Assembly (NCBI GenBank): GCA_950295325.1
Contig: OX485806.1
Span: forward strand, 2,974,001-3,038,000
Direction: 5' to 3'
DNA: 64,000 nucleotides
DNA from: Polytrichum commune
Taxonomy: Eukaryota > Streptophyta > Polytrichopsida > Polytrichales > Polytrichaceae
How positions within the stretch are numbered: position 1 is the first letter of the stretch; the number at the start of each line of letters is the position of its first letter. The notes below the pieces were generated by a model. That model saw only the letters and a program-made list of their open reading frames with translations. It did not search any database and was not told the origin of the DNA. This document shows, one piece after another, positions 46,546 through 58,575 of this stretch. The position numbers and the translations under genes are program-made.

Positions 46546-47534
46546 ATGCAGAGTCATGTCCAGCTCAGTCGACGTGCTTGGGCGCTGCTCTTGGCATTCT
46601 CATGCCTGCTTGCGTATGAATTGGTCCATGCCTCCGATCCGGACTCCTTGCAAGATTTCTGCGTGGCCGACTTCTCTACGAATGCGCCGCGTGTGAATGG
46701 CTTCCCTTGCAAACTGCGCTCGAATGTGACAGCCAAGGACTTCGTATTCACTCTCCTTCGTAATGGTATGGTAAACTGCCTCATTTATGAATAACTCATA
46801 TTATCATCTGCTTCTAAATATCTCAATTCAAGCTGTTGAGCATTGCACTGATGCTCTACGTAAATCAAGTACATGGCTCTAGCATCAAGTACACAGTGGC
46901 TTAACCCGACCAATATTGATTCAGGGACTTGATCCGTATTTCAGTAGAAGTGAGAGAGAATCTTGGAATTTCTTCAGTTGCTTGGACATTTCTCTCCACT
47001 GTTCTCTTTCTGAAATCTCCAATAGATAAACCCCTGACATGTGTTACTCATGTTGTGCATGTTCCACCAGGTTCCAATGCTTCGATCACAGGCACAAGTG
47101 CTAATTTCAACCCTGCACTTGTGAGCGAGTTTCCAGCGCTCAACACTCAGGGCGTCGCACACGCCAGACTCGACTTTGACATTGGTGGCGTCATTCCCCT
47201 CCACACCCACCCTCGTGCAGTAGAGACGCTTTTTGTGTTGAAGGGATCAATCTACACGGGCTTCATCAGTGACGACAACGTCTTGTATGCTTCCACCCTG
47301 CAGGTTGGGGACCTCACTATCTTCCCCAAGGGAAGCCAACATTTCCAGCTAAATGTTGGGAACGAAACTGCCACCACATTTAATACTCTGACCTCACAAA
47401 ACCCAGGATTCCTCATCACGGCAAACCAACTGTTTGAGACCGGTATTCCAAGTGCAGTTCTGGAGAAATCATTCGGCATCAACGCTAAGGCAGTTAAGAG
47501 CATTCAGGGCTCTGTTCCTCGCTACTGGGGTTGA
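46546..47534 (+). CDS. Germin-like protein (secreted cupin), two exons
   Basis: Exons 46546-46765 and 47071-47534 give 227 residues, normal for the family. The start is the first ATG in frame after the TATA box. Residues 1-29 form a signal peptide (hydrophobic AWALLLAFSCLLAY, likely cleavage VHA|SD). Cys39 and Cys55 match the germin disulfide pair. Germin box 1 is HTHPRAVETLFVLKG with metal ligands His118, His120 and Glu125. Box 2 is GDLTIFPKGSQHFQLN with His164. N-glycosylation sites are at Asn60, Asn76 and the NET after box 2. The motif QGVAHARLDF is typical. Germin-like proteins are manganese-binding apoplastic proteins, some with superoxide dismutase or oxalate oxidase activity; which applies here cannot be told. 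The intron (305 bp, phase 1) uses AATG|GTATGG and CCACCAG|GTT. The frame has no stops or frameshifts, so the gene looks functional. Confidence 0.93.
46766..47070 (+). other. Intron of the germin-like gene
   Basis: GT..AG intron of 305 bp in phase 1. Splicing joins TLLRN and GSNASITG exactly where the conserved family alignment needs it. Confidence 0.9.
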
Positions 47535-47623
47535 GAAGTGCTGCAAAATTGTGTGATCTCCTGTAAATCGGTGTTTGGCAGGGGAGTGCCAGAGGAATTT
47601 GAGTCTCAAAGTATAGTAATGAT

Positions 47624-47629
47624 AATAAA
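47624..47629 (+). terminator. Poly(A) signal of the germin-like gene
   Basis: AATAAA in GATAATAAAGAGG, 90 bases after the stop codon, a normal position for a plant polyadenylation signal. Confidence 0.6.
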
Positions 47630-47639
47630 GAGGGATTCA

Positions 47640-47990
47640 ATTACAAACTTGCTGCTTGGACAATGACATCATAGGTTGAGCTGAGGCATTGCTAAGACTG
47701 CCATGGCCACATCGGCAAGAATAAAAAGACTTCATTGTAAACGATTTGAAAGTCTCAAGAAAATGCACAACTTATGAGCATAGTGGTTTTCATTAGTACG
47801 CATCCTCCAACAATGAACCTTAGGCCCTCACATTGGATAGAGAGTTCTTGATAGCCATATCAGACATACCACTAGTATCTGTGATCCAGTAATTGCTTGC
47901 CGTAGTCTACCTAACATGATTTGCAGGGCTCTGTCAAGATCTATACAAAGAGATTACTACCAAAATTAATAACAAAAAGAGTTCATTCTT
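47640..47990. other. Gene-free stretch downstream of the germin-like gene
   Basis: No feature recognised. Confidence 0.4.
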
Positions 47991-47994
47991 TGCG

Positions 47995-48420
47995 TCATCA
48001 CCCTGCAGAGGGTTAACTGCACATGAGCATTCAACCCTCTAGTCGACTCCATATAAGTAGTTGATTTCTTGAGCAGTCAATTGTCAGGGCATAAATCAAC
48101 TGCACATAAGTAGTCAACCCTCTAGTTGACTGCTCATAGCCATCTTCTTAGTCAAATTCCATAGTAGCAATTGGCCTTCTCCAGTCGACTACACATAAGC
48201 AATCAGCAATCGGCTCTCTAATCTACTACGCGCAAGTAATTGGTTTTTTAGACAACTGCTCTCATTAGCAATCGATTAGGGAATTGACTGCTTATGTAGC
48301 AGTCAACTCTCTAATCGATTGCATGTAAGTAGTAGTTTTCTAGTCAACTTGTTATGTAGCATGTGAACAGGGACTCGACTACTTACTTAGTAGTCGACTC
48401 CATATGTGGATTGATTTATG
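47995..48420. repeat. Irregular minisatellite around (T/C)AGTCGACT
   Basis: Motifs such as CAACCCTCTAGTCGACT, CACATAAGTAGTC and TCTAATCGATTGC recur about ten times in both orientations over 420 bp. The spacing is irregular. Confidence 0.6.
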
Positions 48421-49470
48421 AAATTTGGGAACATGAAATGAAAAAGGGGAGAAGAGCCAACAATTGCTTGTATTCAAGATATGAAATTGTTGTATTATAA
48501 TTTACTTTGAAAGAAAACATTAGTGTTTTTTATTTGCATTGACGTGAATGGGACCATGTTTCTCCTTGCCTTGATAATGTTTTACCAGGTAACTTGGTAG
48601 GTGTACTTAGCACCTTCCGAGAGGTGGGCTCATTTAAATAATAGTTTAAGACGGGGGGGGGGGGGTGCCGTTTGTGAGTTTTTGATGAATTAGGTGTGGG
48701 TGTTTGGGTTCATGGGGGCGGGTTGACTCAAGTTTCATTGTTGTTGAGTACTTTTTTTTATTTGGGACAAGGTGTGTGAGGTATTTATGGTTATTTGATG
48801 TATATGTTTCATGTGTTTTTTAATCCTCTCAAGGGGGTATTTTGGGTTTTTCTAGGGCTTCGAGTGATTGTTTGTGTACAACTCCTCATATCCATGTTAT
48901 GACAATAATAAGGGGGTCAACATTCCATCCCGTCATTTTCAACGTCTGAATGAAGGGGTCATGTTTTCTTGTTTGTTTGTTTGTTTGTTTGTTTTTATTG
49001 AAGTATTGTGAAGAATTAGTATGCTTGGATTAGTATTGAGTATTTGAAAGCCTCGTGGTCCGTTAAAGGCATCTAAACTTCAGAGGTTCACCACGGTTTG
49101 TCACAACGTTCATTTCTTGCAAAAATTATATCAATGAATAGGTCTTAAAGGTTTCTTTCTAAATTAAGTTATATTATTTAAATCTAAATTGTTGTCTAGA
49201 AGTTATAGGTGTTTCCATGAAACATGATTCCATTTCGAATAACAAAGTTTAGAACCTCACCATGGTTTCTTAAAGGCATTGATTTCTACACATTATATGT
49301 ATATAAATAGATCCTTTTCTATTCTAAGTAAGTTTGATTTCATTCCAAAATTTTGAGATAGAATTATCAAAGTTTTTGTTAGGTAGCTCCAATATGTTAG
49401 TTTCTTTTTTTCAATAAAATATTGTACAACTTATAAATAATCATAGCAGACTTTAGGCCACATTGTAATG
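48421..49470. other. Gene-free stretch with simple repeats
   Basis: Contains a G run at about 48654-48665 and (TTTG)n at about 48971-48995. No gene supported. Confidence 0.5.
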
Positions 49471-49472
49471 TA

Positions 49473-50088
49473 CAGTAGCCTCCCGCCTAAGTACGCAACT
49501 TGAACCTGGGAGGATTGTGCGTACTTAGCCGGTAGGTGCGCACTTTAGGGTTTAGGGTTCCTAATCACTTGATTCGGCTGCAAAGTCGAAGAAACAATGA
49601 GTGAGCTTGAAGAATTTGTTCATGTCGACGATGAAAACAGTGAAGAATTCGCAGCTGCAGTTTTGGAAGATGTTGAAGAGCTTTTGGAGACGATGAAGAT
49701 TGTTGAAGAGAATCTAGACGATGACAATGATGATGATGTTCTTACCTCTCAAGCGTCAAGTTCGGGTTTAGGAAACACCGTTGTATTTAAGGGATTCGGG
49801 TCACTTTATAAGCAAGTGGTTGATATAGAGGATTAGTTGCTCTGCTCCGAAGTTCAAGAAGAAGCTGATGAAACATTCGATGATCTTAGAAAGTTGTTTG
49901 GATCGTTTCAAAATAAGGTCTGGGCTGTCACCTTGGAAGCCAAACGCAAGAATCTTCAAACTTGCGCCAAATGACAATCCATGACAAGTTGAACTAAATA
50001 AATTTGAACCCTATTTTTTCGGGAAAATAATGCGTACTTTACCGGGATGCATACTTAAACGGGTGCGTACTTAGGCGGGAGGCTACTG
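49473..50088 (+). mobile_element. Tigger/pogo-type (Tc1/mariner) deletion derivative, 616 bp
   Basis: Perfect 25-bp inverted repeats beginning CAGTAGCCTCCCGCCTAAGT lie at both ends, flanked by TA (49471-49472 and 50089-50090). CAGTA-type ends with TA duplications are characteristic of pogo/Tigger elements. Further GCGTACTTA motifs lie just inside each end. The interior retains an acidic ORF that looks like the tail of the transposase; the catalytic core is missing. Confidence 0.88.
49597..49836 (+). pseudogene. Acidic C-terminal remnant of a pogo/Tigger transposase
   Basis: A 79-residue ORF beginning MSELEEFVHVDDENSEEFAA, very acidic (DDDNDDDV), stopping at TAG and continuing in the same frame with VQEEADETFDDLRKLFGSFQ. 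Tigger-type transposases of plants end in an acidic tail often containing EFVxVDD-like sequence. DDE catalytic residues and the DNA-binding domain are absent. Whether the short protein is made is unknown. Confidence 0.55.
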
Positions 50089-50090
50089 TA

Positions 50091-51990
50091 TAATAGTGAT
50101 TAAAATACAATAGAAGAGTTAAATTGTTTAATTCACAACAACTAAGCTTTGAGGCATTTAGTATGACTAACTAGATCCGTTTCACTCATAAAGACTTCTG
50201 AACCTTAATCTAGCTATTTGTGATTCAAAAATACATATATATACACCATTGGCTTAAAAACCCAAAGGGTAGAAACTTCACCTTACAGTGGAGTGTATAG
50301 CCATTATGAAGGCATAAAGTGGGGTGGATATTTTGATAGGCGGGAACTTTATATTTTAAGGTTTAAGATGTAAGTATGATTGTTAATATGTGTATTGGAA
50401 GAAATGTATGGAAGAAAATGTGTTTAAGGTGCAAGTAGTGTGGTCTTAGTCTTAGGATGTTGGACATGAAGTATTGTTTTTTTTTTTGGTGTATATTCCT
50501 TTGAAAGGTGTTTTAGTATGTGTTTAAGTGGTCCAGGATCTGGTTGAATGTCGCCTCCAATTATTATAAGAAATTCTTAGGATTGTTAGTTGATTTATGA
50601 TTATAGTTTTTTAAGATTTTTGGAGGTGCATTTTTGCAATCAAGTAGTATTTGATGTAGGTTATGTTATTTTGTATCATGTAGTTATTGATTTGGTAGCA
50701 ATTGTATTTTAGATGAGGTTATGATTTGTGAGGGGTAGGTGTGCGGGGTAAATGTGTGTGGAGAGGTATAAAGAGTGTTAGTATATATGATATGTGTTGT
50801 GTGGGGTGTTATGTGCCAATATAGGTCGGGATTGATGGGGGCTATGTTATTTATAAGGGACATGGTGTGGGTATTTTTTATGAAGGGGTGTGAGCCCAAT
50901 TATGTGCCCACATTTCAATTTAACTTTAAAAATATTAAAACCTTAGGATTAGCAATTGTTTGAGTTAGTTTAAAAGCTAGATAAGATTGAAGTTTAGAAG
51001 TTTCGTTAGAGTTAAGTTAAAGTTGTGAGACTAAGAGTAATTAAAGGAGGAAAACCAAAAATGATTGAAGTAATTTTATTTAGAGTTGAGCGATGCTTAG
51101 GGCTAAGTGGTTAGAGGCCAAGGTTAATGTTTGTTTTGGGAGGGGCCTTTTTGATTTGGATAACCTTGGAACTCGGAGGCCGGGATGGGCTGGGAGCTCC
51201 TGGTGCTCTCGAAAAAATTGGATATGGAAAGCAAAGGGGAGGCTTTCTGGAGAGGAAGGTTCGGAAGAAAGCAAGGAAAGGGGGTGTGGCTTCTAGAGGC
51301 GCCGCTAAGGGAGTTTCGGCGACCTCATGTTTTTTTCGGAGCTAAGAGAAGGGAGAGTATGGTTATGAAATCCCTTAAGGATGGAGAGCTGGTCGTGTGA
51401 TTGAGCGGTGAGTGCAAGAGAACTCTGCCGAAAATGGCGAATTCAGGACGTCGTGAAGACTGAGAAGAGTTGCTGAGCTCTGGAATGGAAATTGGGTGAA
51501 GGAGGAATGTGAGCCCAATATTTTGCACACATGTCTTCTTAATCTTAAAATCATTATAGTGGATTTGGTTCAAATCCAAATTTTGCTAGAACCAAGCCTT
51601 ACAGGAGAGTTTGATATAATATTGCGTAGTGAGCTAGCAGGGGTACCAAAGATGAATAGCAAGATGATGAAGGGGAAACAAAAGAGACAGAGGGTGGCCT
51701 CATTAGTTGAATATCGGTTAGAGGCAGGGACAGTCTCAGGGGGTTCACTCCCTCTTATATTTCGCATACACGTGCGTTCAGGACCTATTTATTGGGGGGC
51801 TATTTACCTTGCAAAAAAGATTATAAGGTATGGTATTTTTCAAAATAAAGGTGGGATGGTATTTTACATGTAATCCTTTTTCACTATTTCAAAACCCCCT
51901 ATATTATATGTAAGTTTTTTACAAAATGTATCTACAATGAATATATTAGACCTTATTTTTTATTGCACGTTGTTCTACGATTTTTGCCAG
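50091..51990. other. Gene-poor stretch
   Basis: Several overlapping ORFs at 51080-51880 (largest 51496-51873, 125 codons, with KMMKGKQKRQRVASLVEYRL) have no recognisable domain and lie in mixed frames. The GAGCCCAAT...TGT/GCACAC blocks at 50893 and 51511 resemble those near 28215 and 30915. A decayed retroelement is plausible. Confidence 0.3.
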
Positions 51991-52044
51991 TGAACCCCCC
52001 AAGGGGACAGTGGATTATCAGTTTAAAATGGAAGAGGAGTACTT

Positions 52045-52605
52045 ATGCAACAAATAGGTTTGGACTGGTTGTTAGCCGTCGTAGCGTGGGATCATAACCC
52101 TGCAGTGGTAGCAGAGGTGATAGAAAGCTTGGAAGGCACCACATATGAGTTACAGTTGAATGGAATGGTGATTGAGATTTTTCACGAAGACCGGAGGCGA
52201 CAAATTCAATCACTGTTCTATTTGACCCTGTATCAAAGGGATGTAGAAACTACACCCATACTAGCCAAGGTGAGTCTTTCCACACTATTTCTTTTGGTAG
52301 GAAAGCGGAAAGTGAAGCATGAATACATCAAAATTAATGAGTAAGGGTTACCGGCTCTTAAGAAACCCCTTCGGTTGTTTAACGGTCTATTGTTGCTCCG
52401 CACGGACTCAAATACAATCCCATTAAGATTTGTAGGAAGATTGGTAGAAACTTTCAATGGTCAGAACACGGATTGGCATAATGATCTTTATAGCAATTTG
52501 AGGGTTGAGATGCTCCTACTGCATAGACATGTTTTCGTATTCGAAGGAGAGGTGGCCACAATTTCTATGATAAGGCCACCTATAAAAGGCGGTGATAATA
52601 ATTGA
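52045..52605 (+). pseudogene. Degenerate ORF pair, possibly from a plant retroelement or transposon
   Basis: Two plus-strand ORFs (52045-52344 and 52375-52605) have coding-like character. The first contains WLLAVVAWDHNPAVVAEVIE, then SLEGTTYELQLNGMVIEIF. This is loosely like the domain found in plant transposon-associated proteins (segment ending in V-G--I-F-). The second has no match. A stop and spacing changes separate them. Function not assigned. Confidence 0.3.
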
Positions 52606-52619
52606 GCTTAATCCAAGCA

Positions 52620-54640
52620 AGTTGTCACTAGCTCAGGAAGAGACGGTCTAGACATATGAGCGATTCACCCCGCAAGGCGAACAACCCTAGAAATGGGGCG
52701 GTTAAGAGTGAAGATCCCTAACTTTCCTAAGCAATATACTCTTTACTAAGAAAAAAAGAAGAAGATACATTCATGCATACACAATTATACATGCATATAC
52801 TCCTAATACATGGCAAGAACACATAAATGTTCAATTCGTAATCAAAATTACAAGAAAATAAATTAATGCAATAAAGAAACAACCTTAATCAAGGCAGCTA
52901 GACCATTGGCCATTACAATGACCATTTCTCCCTTGTTCTTACTATGATTGAAGCATGCAAGGACTGTATGAAAAACTAAGTTGATGAAGCTTAACTAATA
53001 AAAATTACAGCTTTTGATTCTCCTCCATTCGAGAGATATGGCTGGTCAAAGTCCATCCTACATATTCCTCCAAAAATTGTCACCCCAGTAGATACATCTC
53101 TGCTTATTTGACCACCAATCTTTTATCCTTGATCAAAATGCTATGTACACCAAGGGGCTCTTCAAGCCTTGCCTCCAATCAATCACAATTTCAAGTCAAC
53201 ACCTCCATTCTCTTGGTGTAATCTTCCCCAAACTCCATTTTTCCTACTTTCTTCACACATCTATCCTCACATACCTCAAGATACCTCTATCCATATTCTA
53301 AACCTATTACTTTCTAAAATCCCCCTCCATGAATATGCATGTTTCCCATATAAGAGTGAGAGTGAGAGTACATTAGGTGATTTAAGAGATCATTTATTTT
53401 GGGTAGCACAAAGGTATAAGAACTTGCTTGAACACATAACCAATTTGGAAAAATGATGAACAATTTTGAAAAAGTGGAAAGAACGACTCTTTGGTAAGAT
53501 CAACTAACATCACAAAAGAAGTCCAAGAGTATTTTTCTCAAGCAAAAAGTTTTGGACTTAGAACAACAACTTACGAAAGGTACAATAGACCATCATGCAT
53601 CATTAACGAAATTAGAGCAAGATGGCACTAAAACCAAGCAACTACAAGCAAAGTGGGAAACAACAAATAAACAACAACAAGAAGTGATTAACCAGCTTCA
53701 ACAAGAGCTTGAATAAAAGAATAATGAGATCAAACCAAGCTGAAATCTTAGCATGATACATTAGAGACAATCAACAAGGAAGAAACAAAGGGTAGAATGG
53801 TTGTAGACATAGTGGCAGCTAAAAATCAACATTAGATTCAAGAGTTACAGTAGGCAAATCAAGAGTTGGAAACATTAAAAAAAAAAGGGAGAAAGTAGAA
53901 TTGTAGAGGCCCAACTATAGATTTGTAGTAGATTCCTTGCAGGTAACTTGCTAGTACATAAAGTATGTTGAAATGATGATAAGATCAAAAAAAATTTAGC
54001 AATGGGTAGTTGAGGATGCACTAGAAAAGATAGAACTCTGATTTCCAAGCCCAGGTCACCATCAAAACTAAAATGCCGCTATGTTTCTTACACAAAGAAA
54101 TTGTTAGACATATCCAAGAGAAGGAAGAATTGCACCTAGGATTGGAAAAGGCCGAAAGTATTCCAAAGAGGGTATCTCCTAAAGCAATCAAAGGACTAGA
54201 GATCGCTCTCTCTGCCTTACACCACCTACCTCCTTCGATATTCATCAAACAAGTTTACCATACGACCAAAGACCTCACATTGATGAGTAACGAGTTACCT
54301 TACTTGTAGCCAAAAGCTAAGTTAATTAAGGATGTATTCATAATACTTTGGAAACAAACTCAGCCAGAAGCAAAGGACACCCTAGCCTTCATGTGGGCTA
54401 TTGGTGACTCAAGGATACCGTTAGGGGTGCTAGAGGTAGTAGTGGCAATTCCCTCATTTTACATCTCGAGGTTTTGTGTTCGGGCAACACAAAGCTATGA
54501 AACACAAACTATTAAGGATTTCGAGCATACTGTGGCAAAGAAAAATTGTTTGTTACACACAAAGGACAATCTCCTGCTACCACCAACGTCCAATCCTTGT
54601 CACTGGAGAGCATATTGAAGATATTGAGGACACGATCTCT
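52620..54640. other. Gene-poor stretch with decayed coiled-coil-like sequence
   Basis: At about 53400-53880 the sequence, broken by stops and shifts, reads as Gln/Glu/Lys-rich coiled-coil-like protein. At 54073-54309 a 78-codon ORF (EKEELHLGLEKAESIPKRVS) follows. It is probably one decayed gene or retroelement gag, but I cannot name it. Confidence 0.3.
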
Positions 54641-54912
54641 TTAGGGGAGGGGCTAAAATGTTAGGACTAGTTGCCTTATAATACAATATTAGGGAAGAGA
54701 AGCAAAAAAATCAAGGCCAAGGGAAGAATGCGCAAACCAAAGTACAACAAAAAAAAAGGCAAAGTGTCCAACCTCCAAAGATGGAGTTGGTGGGGGGGAA
54801 CATGACCCTTTCTCAAGGGATGTTAGCCGGGTTTCGACGAGGTCCCGATGGTACGCCTAATAGGTATCTACCATGTCTCAAGGATAACAACCAAGATTGT
54901 TGCTAACCTCTC

Positions 54913-55808
54913 CATGAGGAGTGCCCACAACACCATGGGCACAAGGGGGACCCCAAAGCAAAGCCAAAATTTGTGGCGCCATAGATGAGAGGGCCCAAGT
55001 GATCCTAGTGTGGGTGAGGGCCACGGGCGTTGAGAACATCTCCCACCCATGAAGATTAGGAGTCACGAGGGTGAGGCCATGAGCTTTGAGTAGCTTATGG
55101 CGTCTCAATTCTAGAATGCTCAAGAACTCCCCAATCGGAGGTGTGAGCTAGGAGATATGGCAATTTGAGTGGGGCTCTGCTTATGGACAGCGCTCTGAGA
55201 CAGCAGTGACCTGGGAGTGGCACCCGGGACTGCTTAAGTTAGAACAACCATAACTTCCTCAATACTTGCATTAATGAGGCAACTGAGGGGTTCATCGGCA
55301 TCTATGCTAAGAGTAGATGTCAATAAAGTGGTTGCTTTATAGCATCAAAGATTAAAGGAAGAAAATATGGAGGTCTAAAGTTGTTGGGGCTTTTAGCCCT
55401 TCCGGCTAAAGGAAAATGTCTACTTGGCCCCAACCCTTAGGAGGGAAACAAAAGGTTACTTGATGGTAGGGTGCAAGCCCTGCCCGAAGTCCTAGAGGAT
55501 TATATGGGTGAGGCGGCATTGCCAACCGACCCCACCCGGAGCATACTTGGCAACTATGCTTCAGGTTGTTCTAGTGTTGCTTTGGCAACACGATGATCAA
55601 CTCAAGAGTGGACTTTCATGGATGGAAGTCCACATCTAACCATTGGCCACCTACTAAGGGGAGAGTCCCGAATGCATGTTTAGTTGGAGTGACCAAGCCA
55701 TGAACTTGGAGGTCTGCGGTATGGGGAGCTAACCATGCACGTGTGTGGGATGTGTAGGTTAGCACTTGTGACACTTGCTAGAGTTGGGAAGCAGTCAAGA
55801 TACGTTAA
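54913..55808. repeat. Dispersed repeat, copy 2 (partner of 28405-29325)
   Basis: About 0.9 kb, same orientation as copy 1, with collinear blocks (CACCATGGGCACAAGGGGGA, GGCTAAAGGAAAATGT, GATGATCAACTCAAGAGTGG). Confidence 0.65.
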
Positions 55809-58080
55809 GGTTCGCTAGCAAGGGTTGCTACAAGGATAGGCGGGTATCAACCCAGTCTCAAAGGTTTCGAGGGCATCGACATGGTCTCGAAGGTTTCAAA
55901 GTTATCAACCAGGTTCAAAAGGAATTAATTGGATCACGACAATATCAACTAAAGGGGGTTATCAAACTAGTGAGCCAATTCATGAGTACTCATATTTGAA
56001 TTAGTATGGTTATTTTGGATTAGTGAAATAGCAAGGCAATTTATGATTAGTGAGCCACTTAGAAGTAGTGAATCATTTGCAATTAGTGAACCACTTTAGA
56101 AAAGTAGGCTACTGTTGGAGGCAAGTAAAACATTAGTGAATCGGAAACATGGTAACCCATATAGCAAGCCACTTAGCATTAGTGTGCGTCATATGATTAA
56201 TTACCATTTTGGCCACATAGGTGAGGAAGCCAGAGGTAGAAGGGAATAAGAGCCAAGAAACGACTTCTTGGATTGCTTTTAAAACTTCCTCGTACTTGAA
56301 TGATAATAGGTAGATCCTAGGACATAATCTACCACATTTTGAAGATGAAGGATATGGACACTCCTTTCAAGATTTTAGAGATGCGTTCTTCATTTTTTTA
56401 GAAGAAAAGGAGATTTAGCAATTTAGGAGAGTGAAATATGTTAGGCACCATTTCTTGCTATTTATAGAGTTGAAATTAGTATTAGCATACATTTTTTCCA
56501 CGACATATAGGCTACGAGAGCTAGGTCCATCTTTACCATTATGTATACAAGAGCTTCAAGCTCAAACTTCTCCATAGTTATTCAAGGTAGAGGCAAAGTA
56601 AATATTGTTATAGACATCATCAAGTTGAGAGATTGTGTTGATAAACTTGACGAAGTGCTATGTATAGAAACTCACATGAGGTGAGATAGTCATATGAGTT
56701 GGAAATAGATAACTTATGTGAGGAATTATCTTTATAGAAACTCACATGAGGTGAGAGAAAATATGAATGTTGAAAGGCAATAAGGGCAAAAAAAAAAAGG
56801 GTGAAGTAGTTTTACATCTAACGCCATCACCCTAGGGTATGGCCAAGGATGTTTTACGAACAAACACTATATTCACTCTGGTCTCCTTCGGAGACCGGAG
56901 TTCTTCTTCTTTGAAACACAATTGTGTAAGGAGTGAATTATGTAGATGCACATGTGATGAGAGAAATTGTAAGTGTTGAAAGGCAATTGTGTAATGAGAG
57001 ATTATAGAAGCTCACATGAGGCGAGAGTAGTTGCATAAGTAAACTTACAAAGTATATGAGTAGAATTGGTTAGTGGGAGAGACTCATGAAAATTAAGAGT
57101 TCATACGTGTGAGCATTCACCAATTGAGAGAGGGAAATAAATTAGAGACATTAAGGAAATTATTGAGAGAGAAAAAAATTAAAGAATGTTGAAATAAGAT
57201 TGTATGAGGATGTATGCAGGATGATTGATAATTGAATATGTATATCTTCCTAAATCAATGTTACTATAAGTCTAGAGCTATCAATTACTCAACATCAACC
57301 AAATCATAATTAATCCCTTGCGTATTTATTGCATTATGCTATCATTCTTCGTTCTATAATGATCCTTGAACCTACGTTATCTAAGACTCAAAATTTTGAT
57401 TGATTGATTAAGGAAATTAAATACAACAAGCGATATCAATATAAAAGGTGTTATGACGTGACCTTTATAAAATTGAGTATATGATTATATTGACAAAATT
57501 ATTTATTGGATTTTCTAAAAACATGACGTGACCAATTATAGCTGAACTTTCGTATAATTAAGATATTCATGAAAAAATACTATACTCTATTTATAGATGA
57601 AACTAAGATATAATGACTATATTAAAAATATTATATGGCTTTATATCTGAACTATCATCAATTAAGACACTGAACTAAAAATAGGATGTACTCCATTTTA
57701 TAGCTAAAACTTTAATACAAGTAGTGTGATTGTGCTAAAAATAGAATGTACCACACATACTTGTGATTCCAAAATTACTAAATGTCATTAGTAAGAGAAG
57801 GAAATTATCTTATAAGAGGGATTGAGAAATTAAGAGAAGAAACGAAGTTCGAGAGAATGACTCAAAGATGCCCCCTTCAAGAGTTGATAAAGAAAATGAG
57901 AGGTTAGTAGAGGTCTTGTTACACATCTAGAGAAGAAAAAAATTCTCTACATGGTAAGAGAGTGTTAAGCAATAACTTGATTATTATTAAATTGATTTCT
58001 ACATATGTTCCATAGGAAAGAACTTCCGATAACAAAGACTAACAATTAGGAGACTAGAAAGCAGAGTCGAGAGAAAAAAA
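55809..58080. other. Gene-free stretch with short repeats
   Basis: TAGAAACTCACATGAGGTGAGA recurs at about 56664, 56730 and 57004 (variant). A small hairpin GGTCTCCTTCGGAGACC lies at about 56880. No gene. Confidence 0.4.
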
Positions 58081-58094
58081 GTTTTGCAACAAAA

Positions 58095-58575
58095 GGTTAC
58101 TTGGTTGCTCAGTTACTTGGCTACTTGATCACTTGGTTAACTTATAAGAGAGGTACTTGGAAACTTGGATTACTAGGCTACTTGGCAACTTGGTTACTTA
58201 AGATACTTAGCTACTTGGAAGATAAGAGGAAACTTGTTACTTGGCAACTTGGTTGCTTGAGTTATTTAGCTACTTGGAGGGAAAGTAGTGTAGCTACTTG
58301 AGAAGAAGAAGAAGAACTTGTTACTTGGCTACTTGGTTATTTAGCTACTTGGAAGAGAAGAGGAAACTTGTTACTTGGCAACTTGGTTGCTTAAGTTATT
58401 TAGCTACTTGGAGGGAAAGTAGTGTAGGTACTTGAGAAGAAGAAGAACTTGTTACTTGGCTACTTGGTTATTAAGCTACTTGAAGGAAAAGTTAACTGGC
58501 TACTTGAGAAGAATAAGAACTTGTTACTTGGTTACTAAACTATTTGACGGAAGATAACTAGCTACTTAAAGGAGA
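58095..58575. repeat. Minisatellite of ACTTGG(C/T)(T/A) units
   Basis: TTACTTGGCTACTTGGTTAT-like units repeat over about 480 bp, with a longer unit that includes AGCTACTTGGAGGGAAAGTA. The ORF at 58101-58301 is a repeat by-product. Confidence 0.8.

Noticed and set aside
28405-55808. The two 0.9-kb direct repeats as LTRs of a single retrotransposon
   Set aside because: They are 26 kb apart with many independent elements and a normal gene between them, and no matching internal pol order.
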